Positions 17,711 to 28,647 of a DNA stretch of 64,000 nt are shown here, one piece after another. Made by a program: the position numbers and the translations under genes. The notes under the pieces were generated by a model. That model made no database searches and was not told where the DNA came from. It saw nothing but the letters and a program-made list of their open reading frames with translations. Positions within the stretch are counted from its first letter, which is position 1; each line of letters begins with the position of its first letter. The stretch is from JAWKHR01 sp041394725 (lineage in GTDB: Bacteria; Acidobacteriota; Vicinamibacteria; Vicinamibacterales; SCN-69-37), in contig JAWKHR010000039.1 of NCBI GenBank assembly GCA_041394725.1, positions 1-64,000 of the forward strand, read 5' to 3'.

Positions 17711-17816
17711 ACCTGAGGGTCCCAGGGACCCAGAGTCCCAGGGTCCTGAAGGAAAGACGTCGGCGCAGCCGGCGACCACGGTTCCAAGTTCGAACTTCGA
17801 GGTTCGAAGTTTCGCG
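17711..17816 (+). repeat. Family B dispersed repeat downstream of the helicase gene
   Basis: The element combines a CCTGAGGGTCCCAGGG block, a CGGCGCAGCCGGCGACCACGG block and a TTCGAA-rich self-complementary block (AAGTTCGAACTTCGAGG) ending TTTCGCGC. The same order of blocks recurs at 58090-58184 after pyrF. It starts eight bases after the helicase stop. Confidence 0.8.
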
Positions 17817-17956
17817 CCCCGTGTCGAGAACCGTCCGCCCTCGACACGGTCCCTCCAGTGTTGTATTTTCCGGACATTCCAGGACTTGCGCGGACCGGGG
17901 TCGGTGTCGGCCCCGGTGCCGCCCGTCGGATTCCCAGGACCCACGGAGGAACCCCC

Positions 17957-20689
17957 ATGACGACGACAGGCGTGTCGCCGAACACGACCGAGGCCCGGAC
18001 GCGCCGCCGGCGCATCGGGCTGGTCAGCCTGCTCGCATTGCTGCCGCTGACCCTCGTCGCCCAGGTGCCGCAGCAGGCGGCCAGCTGGGCGGACGAGATC
18101 ATCCACAAGGAAGGCTACGTCGAGCCGCCGCGTGAACTGGCCGACGCGGTGCTCGCGCCGCGGTACCTGAACGTCACCCTGTCGAACCTGAGCCCGGACA
18201 AGGCCTGGTTCCTGGACGAGATCGGTGACGGTCCTCCGCCGATGTCGCGCTTCGCGACGCCGTACCACGAGCTGGGCGGCCTGTTCGTGGACTACCGCGG
18301 CAACCGGGTGCACAGTCTGACGGCGCGGAGCAACGTCGGCATCCAGATCATCTCGGCGACGGACGGATCGAAGAAGGCCGTCGCGATTCCGGCGGGCGCG
18401 CGCGTGAGCGGCGCGCGGTGGACGCCCGACGGCACGGGCGTGGCCTACCTGGCGCACACGGCCGACGCCACGCACATCTACATCACCGATCTGGCGACCA
18501 ACCGCCCGAAGCAGATCACGAAGACGCCGCTGCTCGCGACGCTCGTGACCTCGTTCGACTTCGCCGCCGACGGCAAGACGATCGTCGCGGTGGAGATTCC
18601 CGAGGGTCGCGGCCCGCTGCCGGCCGAGTCGCCGACGCCCCAGGGCCCGGAGGTCCGCACGTCGGTGACGGGCGACAAGAACCGGCTCCGCACCTACGCG
18701 AGCCTGATGTCCACGCCGCACCAGTTCGCGCTGCTCGAGTACCACACGACCGGCCAGCTCGTGTCGATCGACGTCGCCACGCAGGCGGCGAAGAAGATCG
18801 GCGCGCCGGCCATGATCCGCAGCGTGGACCCGTCCCCCGACGGCCAGTACTTCCGGGTGACGACGATGACGAAGCCGTTCTCCTACATCGTGCCGACGAG
18901 CAACTTCGGCCAGAAGGAGGAGGTCTGGGACGCGACCGGCAAGGTGCTCACCGAGATCAGCAAGCGCGACATCAACCTCGGGGTGCAGGACGACGACCAG
19001 CCGGCGGGCGGCCGCGGCCGCGGCGCCGGATCCGGCCCCGGCAAGCGTGAGCTGTCGTGGCGGCCGGACGGCCAGGGCCTGACCTACCTCGAGCAGGAAG
19101 CGCCGCCCGAGGAACCGGCGGACGCCGCCGGCGCAGGCACCGGGCGTGCCGGCCGCGGCGCGCGCGGCGGCGGAGCCGGCGCGGCGGCGGGCGACGAGCC
19201 GCAGGAAGGCCGCGGCGGACGCGGCGGCGCGGCCCAGCGGCCCGACCGCCTGTACCAGTGGCTGCCGCCGTTCAGCGACGACAGCGCGAAGGTGATCTAC
19301 GAGAACCGCGCGCGGATGAGCAACCACCGGTTCTCCGAAGACATGAAGATGCTCTTCTACCGCGAGACGCAGGGCCAGAACTGGACCGACTACGCGGTGG
19401 CACTCGACACGCCGGCCGAGCGGTTCGCGGTGATGCGGCGGCGCGGCAACGACTTCTACACGAACCCCGGATCGATGATGACGACCGCGGGCGGCGGCGG
19501 AGGCCGGGGCGGACGCGGCGGCGGCGGGGGCGGTGGCGCCGCCCTCCTCTCGGCCGACGGCGCGAGCGTGTTCTACCAGGGCACGCAGTACGACAAGAAC
19601 CCGGACGAGGTCCCGCCGCAGCAGTTCATCGACCAGGTGAACATCAGGACCGGCGACAAGGTCCGGATCTACGAGAGCCGCACCGACGGCGTGTCGGAAC
19701 GGGTGACCTCGGTCCTCGACATCGACGCGAAGAAGTTCGTGATCTCGTCGGAGAGCCCGACGCAGGTGACGCAGCAGTTCCTCGTGGTGGACGGGCAGCG
19801 CAAGCAGCTCACCAACAACGAGGACATGGCGGCCGACCTGACGGCCGCGCCGAAGCAGCGCTTCACGGTGACGCGGGCCGACGGCTTCAGCTTCCGCACC
19901 ACGGTCACGCTGCCGCCCGGCTATCAGGCCGGCACGAAGCTGCCCGCGATCTTCTGGTTCTACCCGCGCGAGTACACGAGCCAGGACTCGTACGACGAGA
20001 CCGGCCGCACCTACGACAAGAACGCGTTTCAGGACTTCGGCACGCGGTCCATGCAGTACTTCGTGCGCCTGGGCTACGCCGTCGTCGAGCCCGACTCGCC
20101 CATCGTCGGCGAGCAGGGCGCGATGAACAACAACTACGAGAACGACCTGCGCAACAACCTGGCCGCGGTCATCGACGAGCTCGACCGGCGGAACCTGGTG
20201 GACCGCCAGCGCCTGGCCATCGGCGGCCACAGCTACGGTGCGTTCTCGACCGTCAACGCGATGGTGCACACGCCGTTCTTCAAGGCCGGGATCGCCGGCG
20301 ACGGCAACTACAACCGCACGCTGACGCCGCTCGGGTTCCAGAGCGAGCGCCGGATCCTGTGGGACGCGCGTGACGTCTACATCGGGATGTCGCCGTTCTT
20401 CCGCGCCAACGACCTGTCGGGCGCGCTGCTGATGTACCACGGCATCCACGACCAGAACGTCGGGACGGACCCGGACAACTCGCTGCGGCTGTTCCACGCG
20501 CTCAACGGCCTCGGCAAGACCGTGGCGCTCTACATGTACCCGCTCGAGGACCACGGCCCGGCCGCGAAGGAGACGCTGCTGGACCTCTGGGCGCGCTGGG
20601 GCGCGTGGCTCGACAAGTACGTGAAGAACCCGGAGCCCATGGTCAAGCCCGCGCCGTCCGCGGCGGGCGGCGGCGGAGGCGGCCGGTAA
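17957..20689 (+). CDS. Secreted S9-family (prolyl-oligopeptidase-like) serine peptidase with Gly-rich inserts
   Basis: This is a 910-residue protein. A basic n-region and hydrophobic segment (IGLVSLLALLPLTLVAQ) direct export. A beta-propeller-like region (to about 640) is followed by an alpha/beta hydrolase domain with the nucleophile in GGHSYGAFS (Ser near 757), a later GIHDQNVG segment holding the likely Asp, and the His in LEDHGP (near 866). Two Gly/Arg/Ala-rich inserts interrupt the propeller (about residues 350-430 and 512-530), and the protein ends in a glycine run. ATG 17957 has a consensus GGAGGA seven bases upstream. The family cleaves peptides after proline or related residues; a role in nutrient peptide uptake is likely. 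Confidence 0.9.
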   Translation: MTTTGVSPNTTEARTRRRRIGLVSLLALLPLTLVAQVPQQAASWADEIIHKEGYVEPPRELADAVLAPRYLNVTLSNLSPDKAWFLDEIGDGPPPMSRFATPYHELGGLFVDYRGNRVHSLTARSNVGIQIISATDGSKKAVAIPAGARVSGARWTPDGTGVAYLAHTADATHIYITDLATNRPKQITKTPLLATLVTSFDFAADGKTIVAVEIPEGRGPLPAESPTPQGPEVRTSVTGDKNRLRTYASLMSTPHQFALLEYHTTGQLVSIDVATQAAKKIGAPAMIRSVDPSPDGQYFRVTTMTKPFSYIVPTSNFGQKEEVWDATGKVLTEISKRDINLGVQDDDQPAGGRGRGAGSGPGKRELSWRPDGQGLTYLEQEAPPEEPADAAGAGTGRAGRGARGGGAGAAAGDEPQEGRGGRGGAAQRPDRLYQWLPPFSDDSAKVIYENRARMSNHRFSEDMKMLFYRETQGQNWTDYAVALDTPAERFAVMRRRGNDFYTNPGSMMTTAGGGGGRGGRGGGGGGGAALLSADGASVFYQGTQYDKNPDEVPPQQFIDQVNIRTGDKVRIYESRTDGVSERVTSVLDIDAKKFVISSESPTQVTQQFLVVDGQRKQLTNNEDMAADLTAAPKQRFTVTRADGFSFRTTVTLPPGYQAGTKLPAIFWFYPREYTSQDSYDETGRTYDKNAFQDFGTRSMQYFVRLGYAVVEPDSPIVGEQGAMNNNYENDLRNNLAAVIDELDRRNLVDRQRLAIGGHSYGAFSTVNAMVHTPFFKAGIAGDGNYNRTLTPLGFQSERRILWDARDVYIGMSPFFRANDLSGALLMYHGIHDQNVGTDPDNSLRLFHALNGLGKTVALYMYPLEDHGPAAKETLLDLWARWGAWLDKYVKNPEPMVKPAPSAAGGGGGGR

Positions 20690-20700
20690 CCCCGCGCACG

Positions 20701-20732
20701 GGGCGGGGACGACGAAGCCGTCGTTCCCGCCC
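20701..20732. terminator. Hairpin between convergent peptidase and spermidine-synthase-like genes
   Basis: A 14-bp stem with one G-U pair (20701-20714 with 20719-20732) encloses a four-base AAGC loop just after the S9 peptidase stop. It faces the convergent gene ending at 20777. No U tract is visible. Confidence 0.6.
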
Positions 20733-20776
20733 GTCCGCCCGTCCCCGTCCGCTCGTCGGCCCTTCCGGGTCGTGCC

Positions 20777-23173
20777 TCAGCCGGCGCGGAGCGTCCCGAG
20801 CGGCAGCACCAGCAGCGCGTAGAGGCCGGCGGCAATCCACAGGCTCACGTCGATCCCGAGCCACATCGACGCCATCACGGCCACGATCGACGCCATCACG
20901 CCGGCCGCGCCGTTCACGCCCCACATCCAGGCCGAGATCGTCGCCGACGAGCGGCCCGCCAGGCGCAGGCCGAACGGGAAGCACATCCCGAGCAGCAGCG
21001 CGAGCGGCGCCACGAACAGCGCCGTGACGAACGTCCGCGCCGGCAGCCCGCCGCCAATGGTCGCGTCGGTCACCGGCTGCAGCACCAGCGTCTCGAGGAC
21101 GATCACGCCGGCGATCGCGAACGGCAGCCGCCGCGCGAACCTGCCGGCGGGGTCGAGGCGATCGGACAGCCAGCTGCCGGCGCCGGCCGCGAGGATCATC
21201 AGGAACAGGATGATCGAGAACGTGTACGTCGGATGGCCGAGGTAGACCGAGAACCGCTGCAGGAACGGGATCTGCACGAACATGAAGCCGAGGCCGATCA
21301 TCGCGAAGTAGGCGATCGACGCGCCGAACAGGCCCGCCGGCATGGCGGGCCGCCCCAGCCGCACGAGCGGGAAGATGACGATCGCCACGACCAGCACGGC
21401 CGCCACCGCGGCCAGCCCGAGGAGCGTCGCCGTGGCCAGCAGGTTGCCCGTGACGACACCGGCGCCGGAGATCCCGCGCTGGCGGAGCACGGCGCCAGGC
21501 TTGAGCATGTTGAAGAAGAACGGGCGCGAGTCGGACGGCGGCGAGAAGTCGAAGTCGGGGTCGCGCACGGCGGCCGACAGCGCGTCGAACGACGTGGCGT
21601 TGGCGATCGCGTCGATGCGCGCGTCCGGACTCGGCGCCCACGGCGTGACGAGCCGGCCGAGCTCGAGCGCGTCGGCCGCCTGCTCGATGCGGGCCCGGTC
21701 CTCGTCGGTGAAGGCCGCCTTCGAGACGACGAGGGTCGCGACGCGGCCGCGGGTGACGAGCAGCAGGTGGCGGCGCGGCTCGGCCATGCCGGCGTCGAGC
21801 AGCGACGCCACGCCGAGCGCGACCAGGCGCGTGGTCTCGGACACCGACTCCGGATCGAACCAGCGCGACACGCTGAACACGCCCGTCGGCGACAGCGCGC
21901 CCAGGAACACGCGCCACCCCTCGCGGGTGTAGAGGCCGTTCTCCGACAGCGTGAACGCGCCGGCGCCGGTCGCCGCCCACGTGTCGATGAGCGACATCTG
22001 CAGGACGTCGAAGCCGGCCTGGTGCCGCGTGAGGTAGGACCGCGCCTCGTCGTGGACGAGCGTCACGTGCGGGTCGTCGGCGATCTTCGTCATCGCGCGG
22101 TAGGGTCCGCGCAGCGCGGCGAGCAGCGCGCTGTTGATCTCGATCCCCGTCACGTCGGTGTTCCCGGCGGCCAGGGCCGTCAGGATGTCGCGGCCACCGC
22201 CGACGCCGATGATGCCCACCTTGCCCTGGCGCAGCCGGTACGGCACCGCCGTGACGTCGTACATCGTCCAGCCGAGCGAGCCGGGGTCGCCGTCCCACTC
22301 GGTGAACGCCGTGCCCGCGTCGCCGTCGATGGCGCCCCACGCGATGCGCGTCGGCACCTCGGGCGCGCCCTTGCCCGGGCCCCACAGGAACACGGTGGCC
22401 GGCACCGGCCGGCGGATGATGACGTTCGAGTGCGCGTTCCAGGCCGAGTACTCGATCTCCCGCTCCTGGAACCACAGGCTGCGGCTCTTCGGATAGATGA
22501 CGCCGAGCGGCCGCGCGGCCGTGGCGTTGACGACCGTCAGGGCGAGCAGGCCGAGCGCCACGCCCGCGGCACCGCGGGCCGGATGGCCGGCGTAGCGGCC
22601 GAAACACCACGCCCCCGCCGCGGCGATGGCTGCCGAGGCCAGCGCGGTGGACGTGATGTCGGTCCGGCCGAGCAGCCAGACGACCGCGAGGCAGCCGGCG
22701 GCCGCGCCGATGAGGTCCGCCGCGTAGATCGCGCCGGCCGGTGCGCCCGTGCGCGTGAGCGCGAGCGTGACGACCACGCCCGAGAAGACGAACGGAATCG
22801 TGAAGACGATCGTCGAGACGGCCAGGGCGGCCAGCGGCGCCGCGGACACGCCGCTCACGGCGGGAAACGGGATCGTCAGGTTCGCGACGTGCGAGATCGC
22901 GATCGCGACCGCGAAGGCCGTCGCCGCCGCCGCGAGCGCCGGCTTCACGCGCGGCCCGGTGAGCAGGTCGCCCGCGATGAACACGCCCACCGCGCCCGCC
23001 GCCATCCCGAGCATCGCCACCGAGACGGCGAAGAACGAGAAGTGGTACCACGTCAGCACCGACAGGAGCCGCGTGTCGAGCACCTCCAGCATCAGGGTGG
23101 CGAGGGTCGTCAGGAACAGGCCGGCGTTGAGCAGGGCGTGGGGACGTGCGGGCACGGACTCGGCTTCGGGCAC
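20777..23173 (-). CDS. Polytopic membrane protein with an internal spermidine-synthase-like domain
   Basis: This is a 798-residue protein starting at GTG. The N-terminal third holds about six membrane helices (for example GLFLTTLATLMLEVLDTRLLS, GVVVTLALT). The centre (about 290-420) is a SAM-type Rossmann domain with GVGGGRDILTALAAG as the nucleotide loop, VTGIEINSALLAALR as the second strand, and ARSYLTRHQAGFDVLQMSL. More helices follow at the C-terminal end. Such fused membrane spermidine-synthase-like proteins are common in Acidobacteriota and Deltaproteobacteria, but their substrate is unknown and polyamine synthesis should not be assumed. It is convergent with the S9 peptidase gene. Confidence 0.85.
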   Translation of the reverse strand: MPEAESVPARPHALLNAGLFLTTLATLMLEVLDTRLLSVLTWYHFSFFAVSVAMLGMAAGAVGVFIAGDLLTGPRVKPALAAAATAFAVAIAISHVANLTIPFPAVSGVSAAPLAALAVSTIVFTIPFVFSGVVVTLALTRTGAPAGAIYAADLIGAAAGCLAVVWLLGRTDITSTALASAAIAAAGAWCFGRYAGHPARGAAGVALGLLALTVVNATAARPLGVIYPKSRSLWFQEREIEYSAWNAHSNVIIRRPVPATVFLWGPGKGAPEVPTRIAWGAIDGDAGTAFTEWDGDPGSLGWTMYDVTAVPYRLRQGKVGIIGVGGGRDILTALAAGNTDVTGIEINSALLAALRGPYRAMTKIADDPHVTLVHDEARSYLTRHQAGFDVLQMSLIDTWAATGAGAFTLSENGLYTREGWRVFLGALSPTGVFSVSRWFDPESVSETTRLVALGVASLLDAGMAEPRRHLLLVTRGRVATLVVSKAAFTDEDRARIEQAADALELGRLVTPWAPSPDARIDAIANATSFDALSAAVRDPDFDFSPPSDSRPFFFNMLKPGAVLRQRGISGAGVVTGNLLATATLLGLAAVAAVLVVAIVIFPLVRLGRPAMPAGLFGASIAYFAMIGLGFMFVQIPFLQRFSVYLGHPTYTFSIILFLMILAAGAGSWLSDRLDPAGRFARRLPFAIAGVIVLETLVLQPVTDATIGGGLPARTFVTALFVAPLALLLGMCFPFGLRLAGRSSATISAWMWGVNGAAGVMASIVAVMASMWLGIDVSLWIAAGLYALLVLPLGTLRAG

Positions 23174-23297
23174 GGACGATGATAGATCGCGGGCCGGGCG
23201 GCGTACAGCGGCGGCCGGCGGAACGGACGGGCGGCCCCGGGAGGCGGGAGCCGGGAGGCGGGCGCCGCGTGGCGGGCGCGGTGGCCCGGCCGGCGAC

Positions 23298-24359
23298 CTA
23301 GTCGGAGAACTCGCGGGCCAGCTCGACGAACTCGCCGTCGGGCGCCAGCTCGCGGTACTGCTTCCAGTGCGGGCGCGCCTCGGACGACCGGCCGAGCTTC
23401 TCGAGCGTGACGGCCAGGTAGAAGTGCGCCTCGGGATAGGCCGGGTTGATCGCGAGCGCCTCGCGGTAGGCCACGACGGCCTCGGCGAACCGGCTCAGGT
23501 CGTGGTGGATGTTGCCGAGGTTGAAGTAGGCCTCGAAGCACTCGGCGTCGATGCGGATCGCCTTCTCGTAGAGCGCCTCGGCCTCGATCACCTCGTCCCG
23601 CTCGTAGTGGATGTTGGCGAGGTTGACGATCGCGGGCACGAGCAGCGGGTCGAAGAGCAGCGCGCGCCGGTAGGCGGCGCAGGCGCCCTCGAGGTCGCGC
23701 TCGTCGCCGTCGTCGAGCGCGGCGCCCTCGAGGAAGTGCTTCGCGGCCAGCGCGTGGTTGGCCGCGGCAATCTCCTCGGCGCGCGCGGCCGGGAAGAGCG
23801 ACGGGCCGGCGGGCGGCGGGGCCGGCAGCGAGACGACCCGCGCCGGCGGACGGTCGCCCCGCGACGGCTGGAAATCCAGGGCGAGCTGGCCCTCCTCGGC
23901 GGCCATCCGCGACCGCAGGAACGCGTGGAGCGACCCGCCCCGGTCCAGCTCGGCCACGGCCTGGCGGATCACGTGCACGTCGTTGAAGGAGTAGCGGCCC
24001 GCCACGGGCCGGATCGCGCCCCAGCGCGCCAGGTAGCGCAGGTGGTCGTCGCGCAGGACGGCGTACATCCCGCGGAGGTCGCGCGCCGAGTAGTACTGCG
24101 ATCGCAGCGTCTCGGGATCCGGGATGCCGGCCGCGCGGCACAGGTCCGACTCGCTCAGCACGCGCCGGACGTGTCCGGGCACCGCGGCGCGATCCTCCCC
24201 GGCGACCACGATCGTGGTGCGCGGCGTGAGGTCGCGCGAGAAGGTCCCGCCGAGGCGCTCGACCAGCGCGCGGGCGTCCCGGCGCGAGAGCAGGGACAGC
24301 CGCCCGACGAGCGCGACCTGCTCGCCGGAGAACGGGTGGGCGGGCGATGGGGTCAACAC
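23298..24359 (-). CDS. BRCT, MerR-like helix-turn-helix and TPR protein
   Basis: This is a 353-residue protein. The first 60 or so residues resemble a BRCT domain (FSGEQVALVGRLSLLSR, then VERLGGTFSRDLTPRTTIVV, the strand-helix pattern used for phosphopeptide or DNA-end binding). Residues about 88-135 look like a MerR-type winged helix (YSARDLRGMYAVLRDDHLRYLARWG). From about 190 onward are TPR repeats (FEAYFNLGNIHHDLSRFAEAV). No catalytic residue is visible. The start is GTG 24359 in the divergent gap before glucokinase. A role as an assembly or damage-response adaptor is conceivable, but the function is unknown. Confidence 0.7.
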   Translation of the reverse strand: MLTPSPAHPFSGEQVALVGRLSLLSRRDARALVERLGGTFSRDLTPRTTIVVAGEDRAAVPGHVRRVLSESDLCRAAGIPDPETLRSQYYSARDLRGMYAVLRDDHLRYLARWGAIRPVAGRYSFNDVHVIRQAVAELDRGGSLHAFLRSRMAAEEGQLALDFQPSRGDRPPARVVSLPAPPPAGPSLFPAARAEEIAAANHALAAKHFLEGAALDDGDERDLEGACAAYRRALLFDPLLVPAIVNLANIHYERDEVIEAEALYEKAIRIDAECFEAYFNLGNIHHDLSRFAEAVVAYREALAINPAYPEAHFYLAVTLEKLGRSSEARPHWKQYRELAPDGEFVELAREFSD

Positions 24360-24439
24360 GAACTGCCGAAGGTCAAGATGCAGCCCCGCCTGCCGGAAGT
24401 CAAGCGCGGGCGCCGCGGGTTTGCCTTTATGATTTGTCC

Positions 24440-25429
24440 ATGCTGCTCGCGGCCGACGTCGGGGGGACGAAGACCCTCATGGGACTCTACCGCCCCGACG
24501 GGGAACGGCCCAGCCCGCGGGTCGTGCGGGAGTACGGCACGCTCGACTTCGACAGCCTCGACGACATCGTCGGCACCTTCCTCGAGGAGACGGGCACGCA
24601 CCGCGTGGACGCGGTGTGCATCGGCGTCGCCGGCCCGGTGAGCGGGCTGGTCGCGCGGCTGACCAACGTCCCGTGGCTGGCCGACGCGTCGGCGGTCGCG
24701 GACCGGCTGGGTGACTGTCCCCTCGTCCTGCTCAACGACCTCGAGGCCATGGCGCACGCGGTGCCGCACCTCGAGCCCGACGAGCTCGCGGTGCTCCAGG
24801 GCGGCGACGCGGTGCCGACGGGCAACGCCGCGCTGATCGCGGCGGGCACGGGCCTCGGCGAGGCGCTGCTGCACAACGTCAACGGCCGGTTCCTGCCCTC
24901 GGCCTCGGAGGGCGGCCACGCCGATTTCGCGGCGCGGACGCCGCGGGAGATCGCCCTGCTGCAGGACCTGCTGACGCTGAACGACCGCGTGGACGTCGAG
25001 CGGGTGATCTCGGGGCCCGGGCTCGTCAACATCTTCCGCTTCACCCACGGATCGCGCCGGCTCGACACGGCGTGCCGCGCCATCGGGCCGGACGTGGACC
25101 CGGCGGACCTGCCCGCCGCGATCAGCACCTCGGCGCTGGAACACCGGTGCGAGCAGTGCGTGGAGGCGCTGGAGATGTTCGTCGAGGCCTACGGCGCCGA
25201 GGCCGGCAACCTGGCGCTGCGATCGGTGGCGACGGCGGGCATCTACGTCGGCGGCGGCATCGCGCCGAAGATCCTGCCGATGCTCGAGACCGGCCTGTTC
25301 ATGGACGCGTTCCGCGCGAAGGAGCCGATGGTGGACCTGCTGCGGACGCTGCCCGTGTCGGTGATCCTGAACCCGAACGCCGGCCTGATCGGCGCGGCCA
25401 TCCGCGCCGCCGCGCTCCAGACCGTCTGA
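24440..25429 (+). CDS. glk: Glucokinase
   Basis: This is a 329-residue protein of the bacterial glucokinase (non-ROK) family. The ATP-binding start is LLAADVGGTKTLMGLY (phosphate loop DVGGTKT, residues 6-12), followed by VCIGVAGPVSG, the sugar-binding LLNDLEAMAHAVP segment with the catalytic Asp, AAGTGLGEALL and the ASEGGHADFA motif. The C-terminal IYVGGGIAPKILP and NPNAGLIGAA segments are also typical. It phosphorylates glucose to glucose 6-phosphate in the cytoplasm. ATG 24440 is chosen because the family begins immediately before DVGGTKT. The M14 peptidase follows after 24 nt. Confidence 0.92.
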   Translation: MLLAADVGGTKTLMGLYRPDGERPSPRVVREYGTLDFDSLDDIVGTFLEETGTHRVDAVCIGVAGPVSGLVARLTNVPWLADASAVADRLGDCPLVLLNDLEAMAHAVPHLEPDELAVLQGGDAVPTGNAALIAAGTGLGEALLHNVNGRFLPSASEGGHADFAARTPREIALLQDLLTLNDRVDVERVISGPGLVNIFRFTHGSRRLDTACRAIGPDVDPADLPAAISTSALEHRCEQCVEALEMFVEAYGAEAGNLALRSVATAGIYVGGGIAPKILPMLETGLFMDAFRAKEPMVDLLRTLPVSVILNPNAGLIGAAIRAAALQTV

Positions 25430-25453
25430 TACGATTCGCCGCGAGGAGAAGCC

Positions 25454-27244
25454 ATGTCCCGCCGCCTGATCCTGTCGTGCCTCCTGGCCGCCGCGTTCAT
25501 CGCGCCCGGCCGCGCCCAGCAGTCGCTCGCCAGCCTGCAGACCACCGCGGAGAAGACGGACTACAAGTCCACGTCGACCCACGCGGACGTGGTCGCGTTC
25601 ATGCAGGCGGTCGCGGCCGCGTCGCCGAACGTCTTCTACCTGACCTACGGCAAGACGTTCCAGGGCCGCGACATGCCGCTGGCCGTCGTGGGCACCGGGC
25701 TGAAGGACGGCAGCCCGGCGAGCGTGCTCGCCACGGGCAAGCTGCGCGTGCACATCCAGGGCAACATCCACGCCGGCGAGGTCGAGGGCAAGGAAGCCGC
25801 GCAGGTCCTGCTGCGCGAGCTCGCGATGGGCCAGCACGCCGACTGGCTCGAGCACGTCGTCCTGCTCGTCACGCCGATCTACAACGCCGACGGCAACGAG
25901 CAGTTCAGCCTGGACAACCGGCCGCGGCAGAACGGGCCGATCGACGGCATGGGCACGCGCCAGACCGCGCAGGGCATCAACCTCAACCGCGACTACACGA
26001 AGCTCGAGGCCCCCGAGAGCCGCGCGTTCACGAAGCTCTGGAACGACTACGACCCGCACGTCGGCATCGACCTGCACACGTCGGACGGTTCGACGCACGG
26101 CTACTACGTGACCTACTCGCCGCCGCTCCACCCGGACACGAGCGACCAGATCATGAACATCCTGAAGGGCGAGTGGTTCCCCTTCATCAGCCGTGAGGTG
26201 AAGGCGAAGCACGGCTGGGAGATGTACTACTACGGCAACGCGTCGAGCGTCGGCGGACGCGGCCGCGGCGGCGCCGGCGGGCGCGGGCGCGGCGGCGCGG
26301 CGGCGGGCGGCGGCCGGGGCGCCGGCGGGCGCGGGCAGGCGGCGGCCGGCGGACAGGCGGCGGCCGGCGGCGGCCGGGCGGGACGCGCCGGCGGCGGCGC
26401 GCGCGGCGGACGCGGCGCCGGCTTCCAGGCCGACGTCGTCGGCGCCCAGCCCGGCGGCGGGCTCCCCCGCGCCTGGGCGACCTTCGAGCACGTGCCGCGC
26501 TTCCACAACAACTACGTCGGCATGCGCAACCGCTTCGGCCTCCTGAGCGAGGCCTACGCCTACGCGACCTTCAAGGACCGGATCACCGCCACCGGCTACT
26601 TCATGGAAGAGGCGCTCAACTACGCCTCGGCCAACGCCGAGCGCCTGATGGCCGCCACGGCGGCGGCCGACGCCGAGTCGATCGTCGGCCAGAAGCTCGC
26701 CACGCGCGCCGCGCAGACGACAGGCGGCATGATCGACGTGCTGATGGGCGAGGTCGAGGACGAGGCCAACCCGAACAACGGCGCGGTCATGAACCGGCGC
26801 GTGGACCGCACGCACGTCGAGCCGATGCTCGACCGGCTCTGGTTCGCGCCGACGGAAATCGAGGACGTCCCGGCCGAGTACTACGTGCCGGCCGCCGCGA
26901 CGAAGGCCATCGACACCCTGCGCGCCCACGGCATCGAGATGCGCCAGACCACCGCGCCGGTCTCCGGCGTCGAGGCATTCGTCATCACGAGCAACACCGC
27001 GCGCCCGGCCCGCCCGGGCTCGATCGACTTCCAGAACCACGAGCTCCGCTCGCTCGAGGGCTACTGGCAGCCGTCAGCGACCGCGGTGCCGGCCGGCAGC
27101 TACGTCGTCTCGCTCGACCAGAAGCTGGGACGCCTCGCGTTCATCATGCTCGCGCCGACGTCCGACGACGGATTGCTGAACTGGAACTTCCTGGACGACC
27201 TGCTGCAGGACGGCAAGCCGTATCCGATCACGCGGAAGCGATAG
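25454..27244 (+). CDS. Secreted M14-family zinc carboxypeptidase with a Gly/Ala/Arg-rich insert
   Basis: This is a 596-residue protein. The signal peptide (LILSCLLAAAFIAPGRAQ) follows ATG 25454, with GGAG upstream. Zinc ligands are the His and Glu in NIHAGEVEGKE (near residue 105) and a His in the GIDLHTSDG segment (near 208); NLNRDYTK supplies the substrate-binding Asn-Arg pair. A long low-complexity insert of Gly, Arg and Ala spans about residues 263-320. The C-terminal part is a beta-rich domain (QTTAPVSGVEAFVI onward). It removes C-terminal amino acids or acts on cell-wall peptides outside the cytoplasm. Its neighbours give no specific substrate. Confidence 0.9.
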   Translation: MSRRLILSCLLAAAFIAPGRAQQSLASLQTTAEKTDYKSTSTHADVVAFMQAVAAASPNVFYLTYGKTFQGRDMPLAVVGTGLKDGSPASVLATGKLRVHIQGNIHAGEVEGKEAAQVLLRELAMGQHADWLEHVVLLVTPIYNADGNEQFSLDNRPRQNGPIDGMGTRQTAQGINLNRDYTKLEAPESRAFTKLWNDYDPHVGIDLHTSDGSTHGYYVTYSPPLHPDTSDQIMNILKGEWFPFISREVKAKHGWEMYYYGNASSVGGRGRGGAGGRGRGGAAAGGGRGAGGRGQAAAGGQAAAGGGRAGRAGGGARGGRGAGFQADVVGAQPGGGLPRAWATFEHVPRFHNNYVGMRNRFGLLSEAYAYATFKDRITATGYFMEEALNYASANAERLMAATAAADAESIVGQKLATRAAQTTGGMIDVLMGEVEDEANPNNGAVMNRRVDRTHVEPMLDRLWFAPTEIEDVPAEYYVPAAATKAIDTLRAHGIEMRQTTAPVSGVEAFVITSNTARPARPGSIDFQNHELRSLEGYWQPSATAVPAGSYVVSLDQKLGRLAFIMLAPTSDDGLLNWNFLDDLLQDGKPYPITRKR

Positions 27245-27323
27245 GCGCTTCCGGGTGCGGGGCGCGGCGCAGCCGGCGCGTGCGCCGCGCGCGCCGCGAA
27301 GGGGACGCCCGCCGGACGACGGC

Positions 27324-28637
<1,314 letters not shown>

Positions 28638-28647
28638 CGTCAGAACC

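Noticed and set aside
17624..20554. 976-codon minus-strand frame
   Set aside because: Antisense to the S9 peptidase gene, with His/Arg/Val-rich shadow composition and no motif.
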